This document shows, in pieces, positions 22,895 through 33,484 of a stretch of 64,000 nucleotides of DNA. The stretch lies in assembly GCA_965153355.1 (NCBI GenBank), contig OZ231128.1:47988001-48052000 (forward strand), read 5' to 3'. The notes under the pieces were generated by a model, which ran no database searches, was not told the origin of the DNA, and worked only from the letters and a program-made list of their open reading frames with translations. Every line of letters begins with the position of its first letter. The stretch's first letter is position 1. This DNA comes from Flaccisagitta enflata (Eukaryota; Chaetognatha; Sagittoidea; Aphragmophora). Both the position numbers and the translations under genes were made by a program.

Positions 22895-23672
22895 CAGGGA
22901 ATACCGCGCCAACCGGGACAAGAGAAAACAACATATTTTCTCTTCTGAAAATGACAAATTTGATTTGAAAACAGATTCTGGTAGATCTTTTAAACCGATT
23001 TTATATCATTAAGAAAATTCATAACTGAATAGTACACTGAAAGCACATGAAAAGATGAAAAAGAGACCCAAAATTTGACAAATTTCTTGTAATTTTTTCA
23101 AAAAATGCGCTAAGTACTTCAATCGTACACTTCTTTTGTTAACTATTGAAACAAAGATTGGATTAAAAAACTTGGATTTGTCTTAAATTGAATGGGGAAT
23201 CAATATAGTTTTATGAAAAAGCTTTAAAAACTGATATCTGGGTTTCTTTTGTTGAAATTTTTCACTCAATTGAAGAAAAAAAATCAAAAATCCAACTATT
23301 TCATCAAGAAACTCGGTTAAATTTTCAAAGATTATTAAAAATAGGCAATTTGAATGGTAGAGTATGAAACTACATCGAATTATCTATCATTCAAGACCAA
23401 TCCCAGCATAGTAGCTCGATTTGTCTAGATTTGGCAAGAGTATGAAGAAATGTTGTTAAAACATCACAATCGCAAATTTTTGCAATTTCAGATTTCATGA
23501 TTTACATAAGAAGTGATACTAAGGCCAAAGTATTGGTCTCACCATGACAAAGTTTATAGATAACAAAATCGGTTCTAAAGCTCTCTCTGGAACTGTTGTC
23601 AGAATTGATCCACCATTTTTAGATGCAGAGATATGTCGTTTTCTTTCGTCCCGGTAGGCGGGGTGTTCCCTG
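22895..23672. mobile_element. TA-flanked inverted-repeat element, 778 bp (family D, uninterrupted copy)
   Basis: Termini CAGGGAATACCGCGCC and, reverse complemented, CAGGGAACACCCCGCC. Each is followed by ACCGGGACnAnAGAAAAC. It is flanked by TA on both sides (22893-22894, 23673-23674). A TA target and CAGGG termini fit Tc1/mariner-type MITEs (family knowledge). No transposase frame is present. It is collinear, in reverse orientation, with 42267-43634. The unoccupied site matching that copy's nested insert is the TA at 23225-23226. Confidence 0.9.
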
Positions 23673-23828
23673 TATGTCAACTAGCATCAGTGAACAATGC
23701 CAAATGTGCAAAAACCTGCCCGCTTGTTTCACTTGAAACAAGTCTAACAATATAAACAAAGAGCTCTGCTGTGAAGAAGAGCAGAAAGCCAAGAGCTCCA
23801 AGTTTACAACATGGTCGTTGAGGTGGAA

Positions 23829-23830
<2 letters not shown>

Positions 23831-23869
<39 letters not shown>

Positions 23870-23900
23870 CGAGAGCGAGAGCGAGAGAGAGAGAAGAGAG
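23831..23900. repeat. (GA)n microsatellite with GAGAGC variants
   Basis: A GA array of about 70 bp; the right part carries regularly spaced GAGAGC hexamers. Confidence 0.95.
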
Positions 23901-24422
23901 AAAAGAGAGATCATCTTTGTACTGTTTGACAGATAGAGAAACAGAGAGACTAACACAACAGTAGGACAGAGGGGAAAAGCCATTTCCTTTGAGTTTGACT
24001 CCTGTTGTTCTGGTTTGACGGCTTGCGAATTTTCTGGTCAGTGCTTCTATTTAGATTTTTTGAGACACAGTCTGCCCATTTTGGCTTTTAAACAGCACAG
24101 CGGCACATTGGCTTCAATTGAATACAAATTTGGCCTATGAGAAGTACATAATGAACAAGATGGGAGGGCGGGAGCGTACAACCTCCTTTCATACACGCCG
24201 TCACAGACGCATTCACACACATGCAAAGGCGGAAATGCGATTCGTGCAATTCGACAATGTTCTACCCAAAATTTGATGATTGTTTTCTGGAAAACAATAT
24301 GGGGACATCATGTGAGAGATGGTAGCAAAGTCGGTTTTGGCAAACCGTGTTGTCTGTCTTGGTGCTCGGTTTTCAAGGAGACATTCATCCCGATAATGCG
24401 TTTTATCGCGCTTTTCGTTCAA

Positions 24423-24425
<3 letters not shown>

Positions 24426-24484
<59 letters not shown>

Positions 24485-24517
24485 CGAGAGCGAGAGAGAG
24501 AGAGAGCGAGAGCGAGA
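24426..24517. repeat. (GA)n microsatellite with GAGAGC variants
   Basis: A GA array of about 90 bp with the same GCGAGA variant type as the array 600 bp upstream, here clustered in the right half. Confidence 0.95.
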
Positions 24518-24778
24518 GAAAGAAAGAGCTTTTTTTGTCTTTGTTTACGACAAGATAACGGTAAAAAAAGAAGAGCAAGCGACGACAAAGAGAAAACCAA
24601 TTCTTCCTCACGTCCACAGTCCACAGAATTTGATGGCGTCAGATTTGTATGATAAAGTTACTCCTTGGTCAAAACTCAGAAGATGTCCTTAAATCAGATG
24701 ATGTCATCTTTTATCCGTTTGAGAGATAATGATAAGTTCTTAGTTAGTAAGTGCCACTTAAAAGTTATATGCCATTTA

Positions 24779-25775
24779 CAGGGTGTTTCACGCGTTTTGA
24801 GGTTTAAAGAATCGAAATAACTTCTCTCCTAGAAAAGCTATACCATTTCTGAAAAAAGGTCTGAATAGATCTTGAAGTGCAGTTTTTTTATGTCACCAAT
24901 TTTTTGTATTTGCGCTTTTTACCTTAAAAGCTACGGGAGTTTAAAGTAAACAACATTATCCAGTTAACTAAACATGGTAAAGAAAAAAATAGACAACTTC
25001 TTTCACTAGTTTCTGGTCAACTATTGGCCTGAACTACAGAAAATCCATGACTGTTTAAAAGCTCTGCAAAAAATTTTCAAAATGCGACGTTGCTGGACAT
25101 AGTAGCTTCATTCATTTAGAAATGACAAAAGATTGAAGTAAAAAATCACAGATTGAAAAAAATGCTCATTTCAATTTTTTTCCATTGAGAAATTTTGCTC
25201 TTTCTGTTTTTGTCAATTACGTAACTCAGGATTGTCTTAGCTACTCGATATCCATGAGCAAATCAAAGAGCTACGAATTTTCTATAAAATGGAGCCAAGA
25301 ACCAATTTCTAACTCAATTTGTTTAATTCCTATGTTACAATAAAGATAGCCCATGAAAATCAGGTGCTACTGACTTTCCAAATTCTTGACCACCTGTCTT
25401 CATGCATTCTTCTGCCATTTCTAAACGGATAGAGATATGACAACCAGCAAGGTTATTAGAAAGATCTTTCGCAGAGCTTCAAAATGGTCATGGATTTTGC
25501 TATGTTTTTCTTATTGCTTGGATGTGAAACACTAACAAACAAGTAGTTTGCTTTTTTTTTTGCCATAGTTATCCAGATTAAAGATGCAGGCTGGATATGG
25601 TTGTTTTTTTCAAACTTACATAGTGGGCATATTTAAAAGCGCAGGTATAAAAAATTGGTGACATAAAAAAACTGCATTTCAAGATCTACTCAGACCTTTT
25701 CTCAGATTTGGATCAGCTTTTCTAGGAGAAAAGCTGTATCGATTCTTTAAACCTCAAAACGCGTGAAACACCCTG
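24779..25775. mobile_element. TA-flanked fold-back element, 997 bp (family F)
   Basis: Termini CAGGGTGTTTCACGCG on both ends, with TTTTGAGGTTTAAAGAATCG next, flanked by TA (24777-24778, 25776-25777). The inverted match extends far inward: TTATGTCACCAATTTTTT, then AAAATCCATGAC..TTTnAAGCTCTGC, then GTTGCTGG. Most of the element therefore folds on itself. No coding frame is supported. A mariner-like MITE whose arms arose by inverted duplication is the simplest reading. Confidence 0.88.
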
Positions 25776-26014
25776 TAGTAGATGTCCCTTTTTGCCATTC
25801 AGTCGATCCCCTGGTATAGGTTGGTTTAATGAGACTTTGAACTTGAGATAAACTTGGTTTGTTTGTTCTATCAACACACAGGAAACATGCTGAGTTTTGC
25901 AAAATTGAGTGACATCAATACCAAGTTTGAAATAGGGGGTCACACCCCTGAAATCTATGATATGTTGCATCTTCCGCCCCCCACCCCCTTGCTACATGGA
26001 GTTAAGCGCTAAGG

Positions 26015-26235
26015 CACAACAAATAATAGGTCCTGGGACGTCTATAGATTACCGCCGCCACCCCCCTCATATCCTATAGAAAATGTACAGTAAGGATTTT
26101 ATTATGGGAAAGGGGGACAGGTGGCGGCGCCTATTCACAGGGGCCCCAGGGCTAAACTTTTTTATTATATGGACCATCAGTAAACATGATTTTGGGCCAT
26201 TTTTCTATGACATGGCATAAACTGTTGTTAGGCTA
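26015..26235. mobile_element. Fold-back hAT-like MITE, truncated (copy 3)
   Basis: Matches copies 1 and 2 from GGTCCTGGGACnTCT onward through ACCGCCGCCACCCCCCTC and CAAACATGATTTTGGGCC-type sequence, to the intact right terminus TTGTTAGGCTA. The outer left arm is missing. Flanks share CTAAGG (26009-26014 and 26236-26241), consistent with a remnant target duplication after an internal left-arm deletion. Confidence 0.75.
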
Positions 26236-26242
26236 CTAAGGG

Positions 26243-26493
26243 GGCGTTTTTAGTCAGAGACAATCGCGGTATTAACGGGCCACTTGGTCGCTCGCTACGT
26301 TAGTTCACTCATACCGCTAACTTCGCTCACTTGCTACGCAGCGCTCCGCTTTGCTATTCTCGCTTAGCTCGCTCGCTCTATTCTCAGGCTCGCTCACTCC
26401 CTCCTGGGACAGTGAAATTCATGAATATGTGTTCACGCTGTGAATGCGTTTTACAGGAACAAACGCGTTTTTCATCTTCACTAGAAACACGCA
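26243..26493. mobile_element. CGCTCGCT-rich MITE (family I, copy 1)
   Basis: Left GGCGTTTTTAGTCA, right (reverse complement) GCGTGTTTCTAGTGA. The inside is rich in CTCGCTCGCT and CTCACTnCGCTCACTTGCT words. A GGACAGTGAAATTCATGAAT and TGTGTTCACGCT segment follows, with GCGTTTT-type subterminal words. It matches 28267-28535 along its length and starts directly beside the hAT-like copy 3. Confidence 0.75.
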
Positions 26494-26856
<363 letters not shown>

Positions 26857-27003
26857 AACACAGAAAGATGTTTAGACACATAGATAAGGTGATCGACAGA
26901 TATAGTAATGAAAGGGGTATCCAATGTCCATTAATGCTTTTAGGGGTTGGTTTCATGCAACAAGATCACAGCTAAGCGCTTACAGTGACAGCATATAAGC
27001 ATA

Positions 27004-27160
27004 CAGTGGAACCCCGCAATAACAGACTCGCTTTTAAAGGTTCCCCATCAATAAAGGTCAACATCTCAAGATCCCAAATGATAGTTTTTTATGTGATTTT
27101 ACCCCTTTTTAAAGGTGAACCTGAAATAAAGGTGAAAAATTTTCAGACCCAATGGGACCG
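27004..27160. mobile_element. Pogo-like MITE, right end decayed
   Basis: After TA at 27002-27003 it starts CAGTGGAACCCCGCAATAAC. The interior has AAAGGTTCCCCATCAATAAA and AAAGGTGAACC, which read like internal copies of the terminus. I could not fix the right end. It is related to 9146-9315 and 54032-54208. Confidence 0.5.
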
Positions 27161-27218
27161 ATGAGGATATCTATAGGAATTTGCTACTTTCTTGTGTAAG
27201 ACCCTAATGTGACACACA

Positions 27219-27250
27219 AAAAAAAAAAAAAAAAAACAAAAAAAAAACAT
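27219..27250. repeat. Poly-A tract
   Basis: About 30 A residues broken by a single C. It could be a retroposition tail, but no retrocopy was recognised upstream. Confidence 0.8.
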
Positions 27251-27733
27251 GCACCAGGCAAGTGACAAAGAGTCGTAACAAAAACAACTCCCATGGTAAC
27301 TGCTAGCATGTTGTGTACGTGACTAAAGAGGGGGTTTTGCCTTTCCAAATAAAAAAGTGAGGGTTTGGTTCTCAAATGCAAATAACAGCGATTTTGTGGC
27401 GCCTCGTTTAAAAAGGGTCATGGCTACGAAATGGAGGCTTGACAAATGGAGTCACTGACACGCCTGAATAAACGTGCGTGTGAAAACAAGCACCGCCTAA
27501 GCATTGCATTGGGGTGGATTTGATCTCACATGTCACTAAACTGCACTGTGAGTTTTATGTTAGAATGAAAACAAGCACTGCCTAAGCTTTGCATTGGGAT
27601 GGATTCTAAATATCACTACGCTTAGAATTGTAAGTCCCAATACAATTTGTAACACATGTAAATGGGGAAAAAAGCGCCGCCTCACCGTTGGGCTGCATTT
27701 GAATCGACAAAATTCACTGCAGAGCGCTCCAGA
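27251..27733. repeat. Duplicated segment AACAAGCACnGCCTAAGC..TTGCATTGGG
   Basis: GAAAACAAGCACCGCCTAAG, then GCATTGGGGTGGATTTGATC at 27481, recurs at 27567 (AACAAGCACTGCCTAAGC, GCATTGGGATGGATTCTAAA) about 86 bp later. It appears a third time, more weakly, near 27660-27700. It is a short degenerate tandem. Confidence 0.55.
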
Positions 27734-27960
27734 ACAAGGCCGGATACACGGCTACCTTAGTCGCGTGCGGGTGGGCAGGGGCAGTATTTGAGTTACTAAA
27801 GCACTTGGGCAAGTGCAGTGAGGCCAAAGACCGCAAAAACATAAAAAAAGTAAAATGGGGACCAACCGACCAACCAACCGACCAACCGACCGACCGACCG
27901 ACCGACCGACCGACCGACGGACAAAGCGGGGTGTAATGTCGCGTAGCACGCAACTAAAAA
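27734..27960 (+). mobile_element. Family A element, complete short form
   Basis: ACAAGGCCGGATACACGGC, AGTCGCGTGCGGGTGGGC, GCACTTGGGCAAGTGCAGTG (an internal hairpin), AAAAAAAGTAAAATGGGG, (GACC)n including a long ACCG tetranucleotide run, GACAAAGCGGGGTGTAATG, TCGCGTAGCACGCAACT and AAAAA. It is the cleanest copy with the GGATACACGG 5' half. Confidence 0.82.
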
Positions 27961-28266
27961 GTATTCTTAGGGAAAATGGTGCGGCCCAAGCTTGGGGGAA
28001 AAGGGGAGTAGGGGGGTTCTCACCCCACATCGCAGTATTCCAGAATTACACGCCACGATTTTTAAAAAATATTCTCAACAAGAAATCATTAAGTGATAAT
28101 TTTTGTCGCACATTTCATGTATGAGAAAAAATGCACCACCAGATGATTAGAATAAATCTAGTTCCAACAATCTTACCATCCTCTGTAAATGCAGATTGAA
28201 AGTCGGCTTGTGAATATAGTAAAAGAATAAACAACCAAAAGTGGTAAGAAGCAAAGACTAAAATAT

Positions 28267-28535
28267 GGGGGCGTTTCTAGTCAAAGACAATCGCGTTTTG
28301 AACAGGCCACTCGGTCGCTCGCTAGGTTTGTTTGCTCGCACCGCTCACTCCGCTCACTTGCTCCGCAGCGCTCTGCTTCGCTACACTCACTTCGCTCGCT
28401 CGCTCCATTCACTAGCTCGCTCACTCACTTTGCTCACTCCTTCATTGGACAGTTGAAATTCATGAATATGTGTTCACGCTATGATCGCATTTCACAGAAA
28501 GAAACGCGTTTTTGAAGGTCACTAGAAACACACCC
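28267..28535. mobile_element. CGCTCGCT-rich MITE (family I, copy 2)
   Basis: Left GGCGTTTCTAGTCA, right (reverse complement) GGTGTGTTTCTAGTGA. The internal order is as at 26243, with CACTCGGTCGCTCGCT, CCGCTCACTCCGCTCACTTG and CATGAATATGTGTTCACG. I see no target duplication. It is GC-richer than its surroundings. Confidence 0.78.
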
Positions 28536-28779
28536 TGTGTCTTGTCAGTGGTAAGAATCGGGAACCAGCGTTAGTCCTCCCACTCTCGGTCGTCTCTCGT
28601 TTATGGCTAAACATTAGTCGAGCTGCTTAACTTTTTATCTTTACTTTCCCCTCGCAACTTCAACTCAGGTACAAAACCTTTTTAGATGCGTCCTCGCATC
28701 TCTATAAGAGGGTCTGTCCCTTGGTAGGAATGTCTGTCTGAGTGTCCGTAACGCGAAAATTTCAAAACACGATTTTCAA

Positions 28780-29247
28780 GGTTTTCTCTTCATTTCTCTT
28801 CATGTCTCTTCATGTCTCTTATATTTCTTATGTCTCTTTCATCTCTTTTGTCTCCTTTGTCTCTTTTGTCTCCTGTATGTCTCTTATGTCTCCTATATGT
28901 CTCTTATATCTCTTATGTCTCTTATTTCTCTTATGTACCTTAGGTATCTTATGTCTCTTATGTCTCTTATGTCTTTTATGTCTCTTTGTCTCTTTGTCTC
29001 TTTGTCTCTTTTGTCTCTTTGGTCTCTTATATGTCTCTTATGTCTCTTATGTCTCCTATGTCTCCTAAATGTTTCTTATGTCTCCTATATCTCTTATGTC
29101 TCATATATCTCTCATATCGCTTATATCGCTTATATCTCTTATGTCTCTCATGTCTCTTATGTCTCTTCATGTCTCTCTATGTCTCTTATGTCTCCTCATG
29201 TTTCCTCATGTCTCTTCATGTCTCTCCAAGTCCCTTCATGTCTCTTT
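28780..29247. repeat. 9-bp minisatellite (TCTCTTATG), about 50 units
   Basis: Long stretch of TCTCTTATG/TCTCTTCATG/TCTCCTATG units with one- or two-base length changes. Frames across it encode Ser-Leu-Met or Cys-Leu-Leu strings that shift phase at each length change. It is not a gene. Confidence 0.92.
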
Positions 29248-29398
29248 GTGAGGATGAGGCGCAAGGAGGGGTGGGGGGTAGGGAGGCGTGGGGGGGAGGG
29301 GGGAAGGGGGGGGGGGGAGGGGTGGGTGGGGAGGCGTGGAGGGGAGGGGGGAAGGGGTGGGGAGGCATGGGGGGGAGGGGGGGGGTTGAGGGAGGAAT
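29248..29398. repeat. G-rich tract with G-quadruplex potential
   Basis: About 150 bp of almost only G with A or T spacers (GGGGTGGGGGGTAGGG and similar), including runs of 7-12 G. It abuts the pyrimidine-rich TCTCTTATG array directly, so purine-rich strands switch sides at the junction. Many four-run G combinations are possible. Confidence 0.9.
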
Positions 29399-29605
29399 CA
29401 GTTTATACTTTCTCTTTATCTCTGCATCTTTATATTTTCTTTATATTATCTTTATATCTTAATAATTTATATCATGATATCTTACATCTAAAGAGGACGC
29501 ATCTATTGGACATCACTTGGCCTTGTTTCATGTTTCCATGCTTTCCACAGGCAACTCGCCAGCAAGTCGTTACATAAATTTTCCTGTATTCTGTCTGAAC
29601 ATGGG
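29399..29605. other. Unassigned DNA
   Basis: TATC/TTTATA-rich sequence, then mixed sequence. Nothing recognised. Confidence 0.4.
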
Positions 29606-29837
29606 ATGATTTTGCATGGCCAAAGTGGCCGAAGTGGCCATAGTGCTCCGCAACAGGCTTCCCACTATGATGTAAATGAGATAACAATCTTCACTAACAC
29701 TAGTACTGTTATACATGGAATTGACGAAGTCGCAAAAGCAAAAGCTATTGAATCGTTTCGAGATGAGCAACTCAGAAAAAAGGGAGATAAAAAGGAAAAA
29801 AACGAAAAAGACAGAACAGTAGAACAAAGAACATCGT
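29606..29837 (+). CDS. Weak candidate exon, charged helical protein
   Basis: The + frame contains ASHYDVNEITIFTNTSTVIH, GIDEVAKAKAIESFRDEQL and RKKGDKKEKNEKDR. It has mixed, coil-like charged composition and is not repeat-derived. The frame runs on into the family B element at 29838, so any real exon should end before or near it; a GATGGGTAAAC donor-like site lies at about 29841-29852. No start or acceptor is secure and I do not recognise the family. Confidence 0.18.
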
Positions 29838-30047
29838 TGCGGATGGGTAAACAGAGGTATACAACCCCCATCCATACCCTGCCTCACTTCATGCTCACTC
29901 ACAAACGCAGACAATCATGACTGCAGCATCGTAAATGCGCGTTTTCACACTTTTCGACTCGATCACCACAGACCAACGGACCAACACACCAAAAGACCAA
30001 CGGACGGACGGTCTTAGACTGTTAAAGAGCAGAGTGTCCGCAACTTA
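29838..30047 (+). mobile_element. Family B element, diverged
   Basis: ATCGTTGCGGATGGGTA, CCCCCATCCATACCC, CACTCACAAACGCAGACAAT, TTTTCGACTCGATCACC, GACCAACGGACC tract, then GAGCAGAGTGTCCGCAACTT and AAAAG. It shares the order of 18955-19160 but the terminal stem is largely lost. Confidence 0.6.
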
Positions 30048-30114
30048 AAAGAAAGAAAACAATCAACGAAACAACGAAACAACGGAACAAAGAAACTTAG
30101 AAGCAAACAAATAA

Positions 30115-30136
30115 GGAAAGTAAAAAAAGTAAAGAA

Positions 30137-30168
<32 letters not shown>

Positions 30169-30172
30169 AAAA

Positions 30173-30228
<56 letters not shown>

Positions 30229-30336
30229 AAAAAAGAGAGAAACAAACAAACAAACAAACAAACAAACAAACAAACAAACAAACAAACAAACAAACAAACA
30301 TACATACAAACAAACAAACAAACAAAACAAAAAACA

Positions 30337-30419
<83 letters not shown>

Positions 30420-30455
30420 TAAGAAAGAAAGAAAAAAAAAAAGAAAAAAAGAAAT
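30115..30455. repeat. (GAAA)n - (AAAC)n - (GAAA)n compound microsatellite
   Basis: GAAA repeats (about 30137-30240) change abruptly to CAAA repeats (30241-30328) and back to GAAA (about 30337-30455). This A-B-A order suggests repeated conversion or slippage across one tract. Long Phe-Leu-Ser or Phe-Val-Cys-Leu frames on the minus strand are repeat translations. Confidence 0.95.
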
Positions 30456-30654
30456 AAAGACGGACCCAGGTGACCCTTGCCTCACTCAACGCTCTGTCAC
30501 ACTCAGTCATACTCAACCTTCTTCCCCTGAGAAAAAAAAGGACGAAAGAAAAAAAACCACCATTTTCAAAGAGAGCCCGTTGCCGTATACAAAAATGGAA
30601 TAAAAAGTTATTGCCAGAGTTTCCTTTTAATGTTTTTTGTTGGAATGGACGGCG

Positions 30655-30730
30655 TTATAACACTACTTAAACGGTGCAACGCCACTAAAACATCACAACG
30701 CCATTTAAGTGGCGTAACGTCTTAAGAGCC
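30655..30730. repeat. Short palindromic stretch (ACGCCATTTAAGTGGCGT)
   Basis: ACGCCATTTAAGTGGCGT is an 18-bp palindrome with one mismatched pair. The word ACGCCACT / GGCGTT recurs around it (30650-30692), forming several nested stems. Confidence 0.6.
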
Positions 30731-30857
30731 CCTTTTTTTTTCTCACGCAAAAAGTTTTCCACATTTCATTCCTGTCTCAAAAACTTAAAACTTGAAAATA
30801 CCGGTAACTCATTTCTGGAATATCAGTTGTTTATTCTTTTTCAAATGCGTCCAAACT

Positions 30858-31999
30858 GGCACCATCCGTTCAAACTACCGCCAGGTGGTTTTCAGTATTA
30901 CTCTGGATTTTCCGCTTGTTTACACTCAATATGGACCTCCTGAACAAGAATCCAGCTTCAAAAAAATCTTTCTTGTGGCGCCTTTTGAAAAAAATCCAAA
31001 ATTGATTGTTTTTTATCTTATTGTGAAGTCAGAATTTTAGGGTTGTTAGAAGATCTTTTTAGATAGCATATTTGAATTCCTGATAAAATTTCCTTTCATT
31101 TGATAGGTCACACTTTATATTTTTGAAAAGAAATAAGATTTTTAGTTTCTAAGCCACCGTTACAAAAAGTAACAGTGGCTAAAAGATTAAACAATTTGAT
31201 CTCTTTTTGCAAATCTATAGTGCGACCTATCAAACGAACGGAAATTTCATCAGGAATTCAAATATGCTATCTAAAAAGGTTTTCTAACACCCCTCTAAAA
31301 TCTGGGTGCAATATAGGATGAAAAATTATCAATTTTGGATTTGTTTCAAAAAGCGCCACAAGAAAGATTTCTTTGAATCTGGATCCTTGTTCAGGAAGTC
31401 CATCCTGAGTAGATACAAGCACAAAATTCAGAGTAATACAAACAAGGTCAACAAACCTTAGTCGCGTGGTAATAAGGGTAATAAAGGTAATTAAGGTAAT
31501 TAAGGTAATTAAGGTTATTAAGGTAATAAAGATAATAAAGATAATGAAGATAACTAAGTACTTATATCTTCCCATAATTACCCACATTTACCCACAACTA
31601 CCTGTAAATATCTATAATTACCTACAATTACATTGAATTACCAAAAATTATCTATAATCACCTATAATTACCCATTATTTCCTATATTTCCTACAATTAC
31701 CTCAATTTATAGTCCGAGACAACTTTTCTGACTTATATGATACAGATTACTAAAATACCTATATTTACCTATAATTACCTAAAATTACCTAAAATTACCT
31801 ATAATTACCAAAAATTACCTATAATTACCTTTAATAACCTTTAATAACCTTTAAAACGACTTTAAAGCCTATATTTCAAAAAAGTTACGGACAGACAGAC
31901 AGACCGACCGACCGACCGACCGACCGACCGACATAGCGGCTTCTAGAGTCGCGTTCACGCGACTAAAAACCACCTGGCGGTAGTTTGGACCATGGTGCT
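30858..31999. mobile_element. Fold-back element split by a family A insertion
   Basis: Left arm 30858-31165 (GGCACCATCCGTTCAAACTA, CCGCCAGGTGGTTTTCAG, TGAACAAGAATCCAG, TTCTTGTGGCGCC). The right arm is its reverse complement, centred on GCCACCGTTACAAAAAGTAAC near 31155-31175. The right arm is broken after CAGAGTAATAC (31440) by the element at 31442-31969 and resumes with CCACCTGGCGGTAGTTTGG up to about 31999. Without the insert it is about 610 bp. No target duplication or coding frame was identified. Confidence 0.82.
31442..31969 (+). mobile_element. Family A element inserted into the fold-back; AATTACCT minisatellite body
   Basis: ACAAGGTCAACAAACC, TTAGTCGCGTGGTAATAAGG, a short TAATTAAGG array, then a long array of 10-bp TATAATTACC units (about 31570-31850). 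After that come (GACC)n, GACATAGCGGCTTCTAG, the hairpin AGTCGCGTTCACGCGACT and AAAAA. The internal array is the same type, on the other strand, as the one in the giant copy at 57382-59190. Confidence 0.82.
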
Positions 32000-32474
32000 G
32001 GGGTCAATATCTCAATTTGTTGAGAAGTAGCTCTCTTCCAAACATGATGCTTATTTTCAGATGTAGACATACTTATTAAATAAGTTATTTCCTTTATACT
32101 AGAATGAAACTGTGTATGTGTAATGCTTATATATACACTGAAGAATTGATGGTGAGGTATATCAGGCCATTGAATTAAAATTTCCTCTAAATTAAGTGGA
32201 ACAAACACGTCCAATATGGACATATTTGGTCTTGTGGTTTAGTCAATTGACTTCTGAAGCAACATGAACATGATGGTCTTTATCTAAAGATCACAAATTT
32301 TGACCTAAACTTGTTCGACAACGCGGGAACCTTTGTAAGAAATGCTATCAACAAAACATTTTACACTAGTTTTGATTTCAAGATAAGCTTTAAGAGGATG
32401 CCATACCCCATCCTCAGCCCCTTAAAGACCAAGAATCACATATGAAAAGTTATTAATCCTTCTGCTTCATCTTC
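32000..32474. other. Unassigned DNA
   Basis: Nothing recognised apart from ordinary mixed sequence. Confidence 0.4.
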
Positions 32475-32513
32475 CTGTCTGTCTCTGTCTCTGTCTCTGT
32501 CTGTCTCTGTCTG

Positions 32514-32549
<36 letters not shown>
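32475..32549. repeat. (TC)n with CTGT variants
   Basis: CTGTCTGTCTCTG words giving way to a pure TC run. Confidence 0.93.
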
Positions 32550-32551
<2 letters not shown>

Positions 32552-33002
32552 GCAGATATAGGCACACACCCCCGAAATCATTTCTGCGCCGCCTTCAAAC
32601 TAATTTTCGTCTGTAACCTCATCATGACGCTCGTAAACTAACAAGTCAACAAACGACAGCGATTTCCAACCACCATCCAGCACAAGCCAGCGCTTGTAAG
32701 AGCTGACTAACCTGAACAGAACCAAACTAGCACAAAATCAGGGCCAACTTGCGCCCAAGTAGGGCCAATCCAACCCAATCCAAGAAGCACAAGGTTTTGT
32801 TTTGTAAGAAACTTCTACGGTAATTATGCTATTTGCGTAATCCATCGACATTTTGTCCATAACAGTTAGCGCCAACGAGCCTAAACCGAAACAATGAAAA
32901 TCTAAAAAAGTGCCAATCAGTGCCAGCACAAACCTGCAACTATCATGAGCAAGGCAGCTCTTATATGAAAGTTGGACAACGTTACTACTCAATGTGTTAT
33001 AA
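32550..33002. other. Unassigned DNA with scattered CCAACC/GCCAGC words
   Basis: Contains early, degenerate forms of the CCAACCAA minisatellite that follows (GGGCCAATCCAACCCAATC near 32760). Confidence 0.4.
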
Positions 33003-33128
33003 CTAGCAGTAGGCCCCAACCAAAACCAAGTAGCCCCAACCAAAACCAAGTAGCCCCAACCAACACCAATCAGAGCCAGCAAGTACCAACCAGCGCCAAC
33101 CAACATCAATCAGCGCCAACCAGCGGCA
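33003..33128. repeat. Minisatellite (GCCCCAACCAAAACCAAGTA and derivatives)
   Basis: Two 24-bp units are identical. They are followed by about five shorter CAGCGCCAACCAACATCAAT-type units. Confidence 0.85.
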
Positions 33129-33484
33129 GAAAAAAGAATATTTTTTCCTTAAACAGTCTCTACTTCAAATATTTGGTGCCTCGTGTGTTTTGCATATTTT
33201 CCTAATTTCATTTTTTAAGACTTTTCCGACGCTCTCTCTTTTTCCTTCTCTGTCTCTATCTCTGCATTTCTCGTTTTATTAAAGTGGCTATCCACATGTC
33301 ATTTTGTCTGTCTGTTTTTCCTTCTCTGTCTCTATCTCTGCGATTCCACTTATCATTTTGTCTGTCTGTATTTTTTTCTCACTTCAATTGTGTAAAGCTG
33401 TCGGTTTTTCTAACTTTCTATGCGATTTATGTCTTTACGCCCGTATATCTGTGAGACAGTGTCTATCATGTGTATAACAGTGTA

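Noticed and set aside
27219-27250. A processed pseudogene tail
   Set aside because: No coding-like sequence precedes the A run, and no target duplication was found around it.
28742-29577. Hydrophobic Ser-Leu-Met proteins that look like membrane segments
   Set aside because: They are translations of the 9-bp TCTCTTATG array with phase changes at unit length changes.
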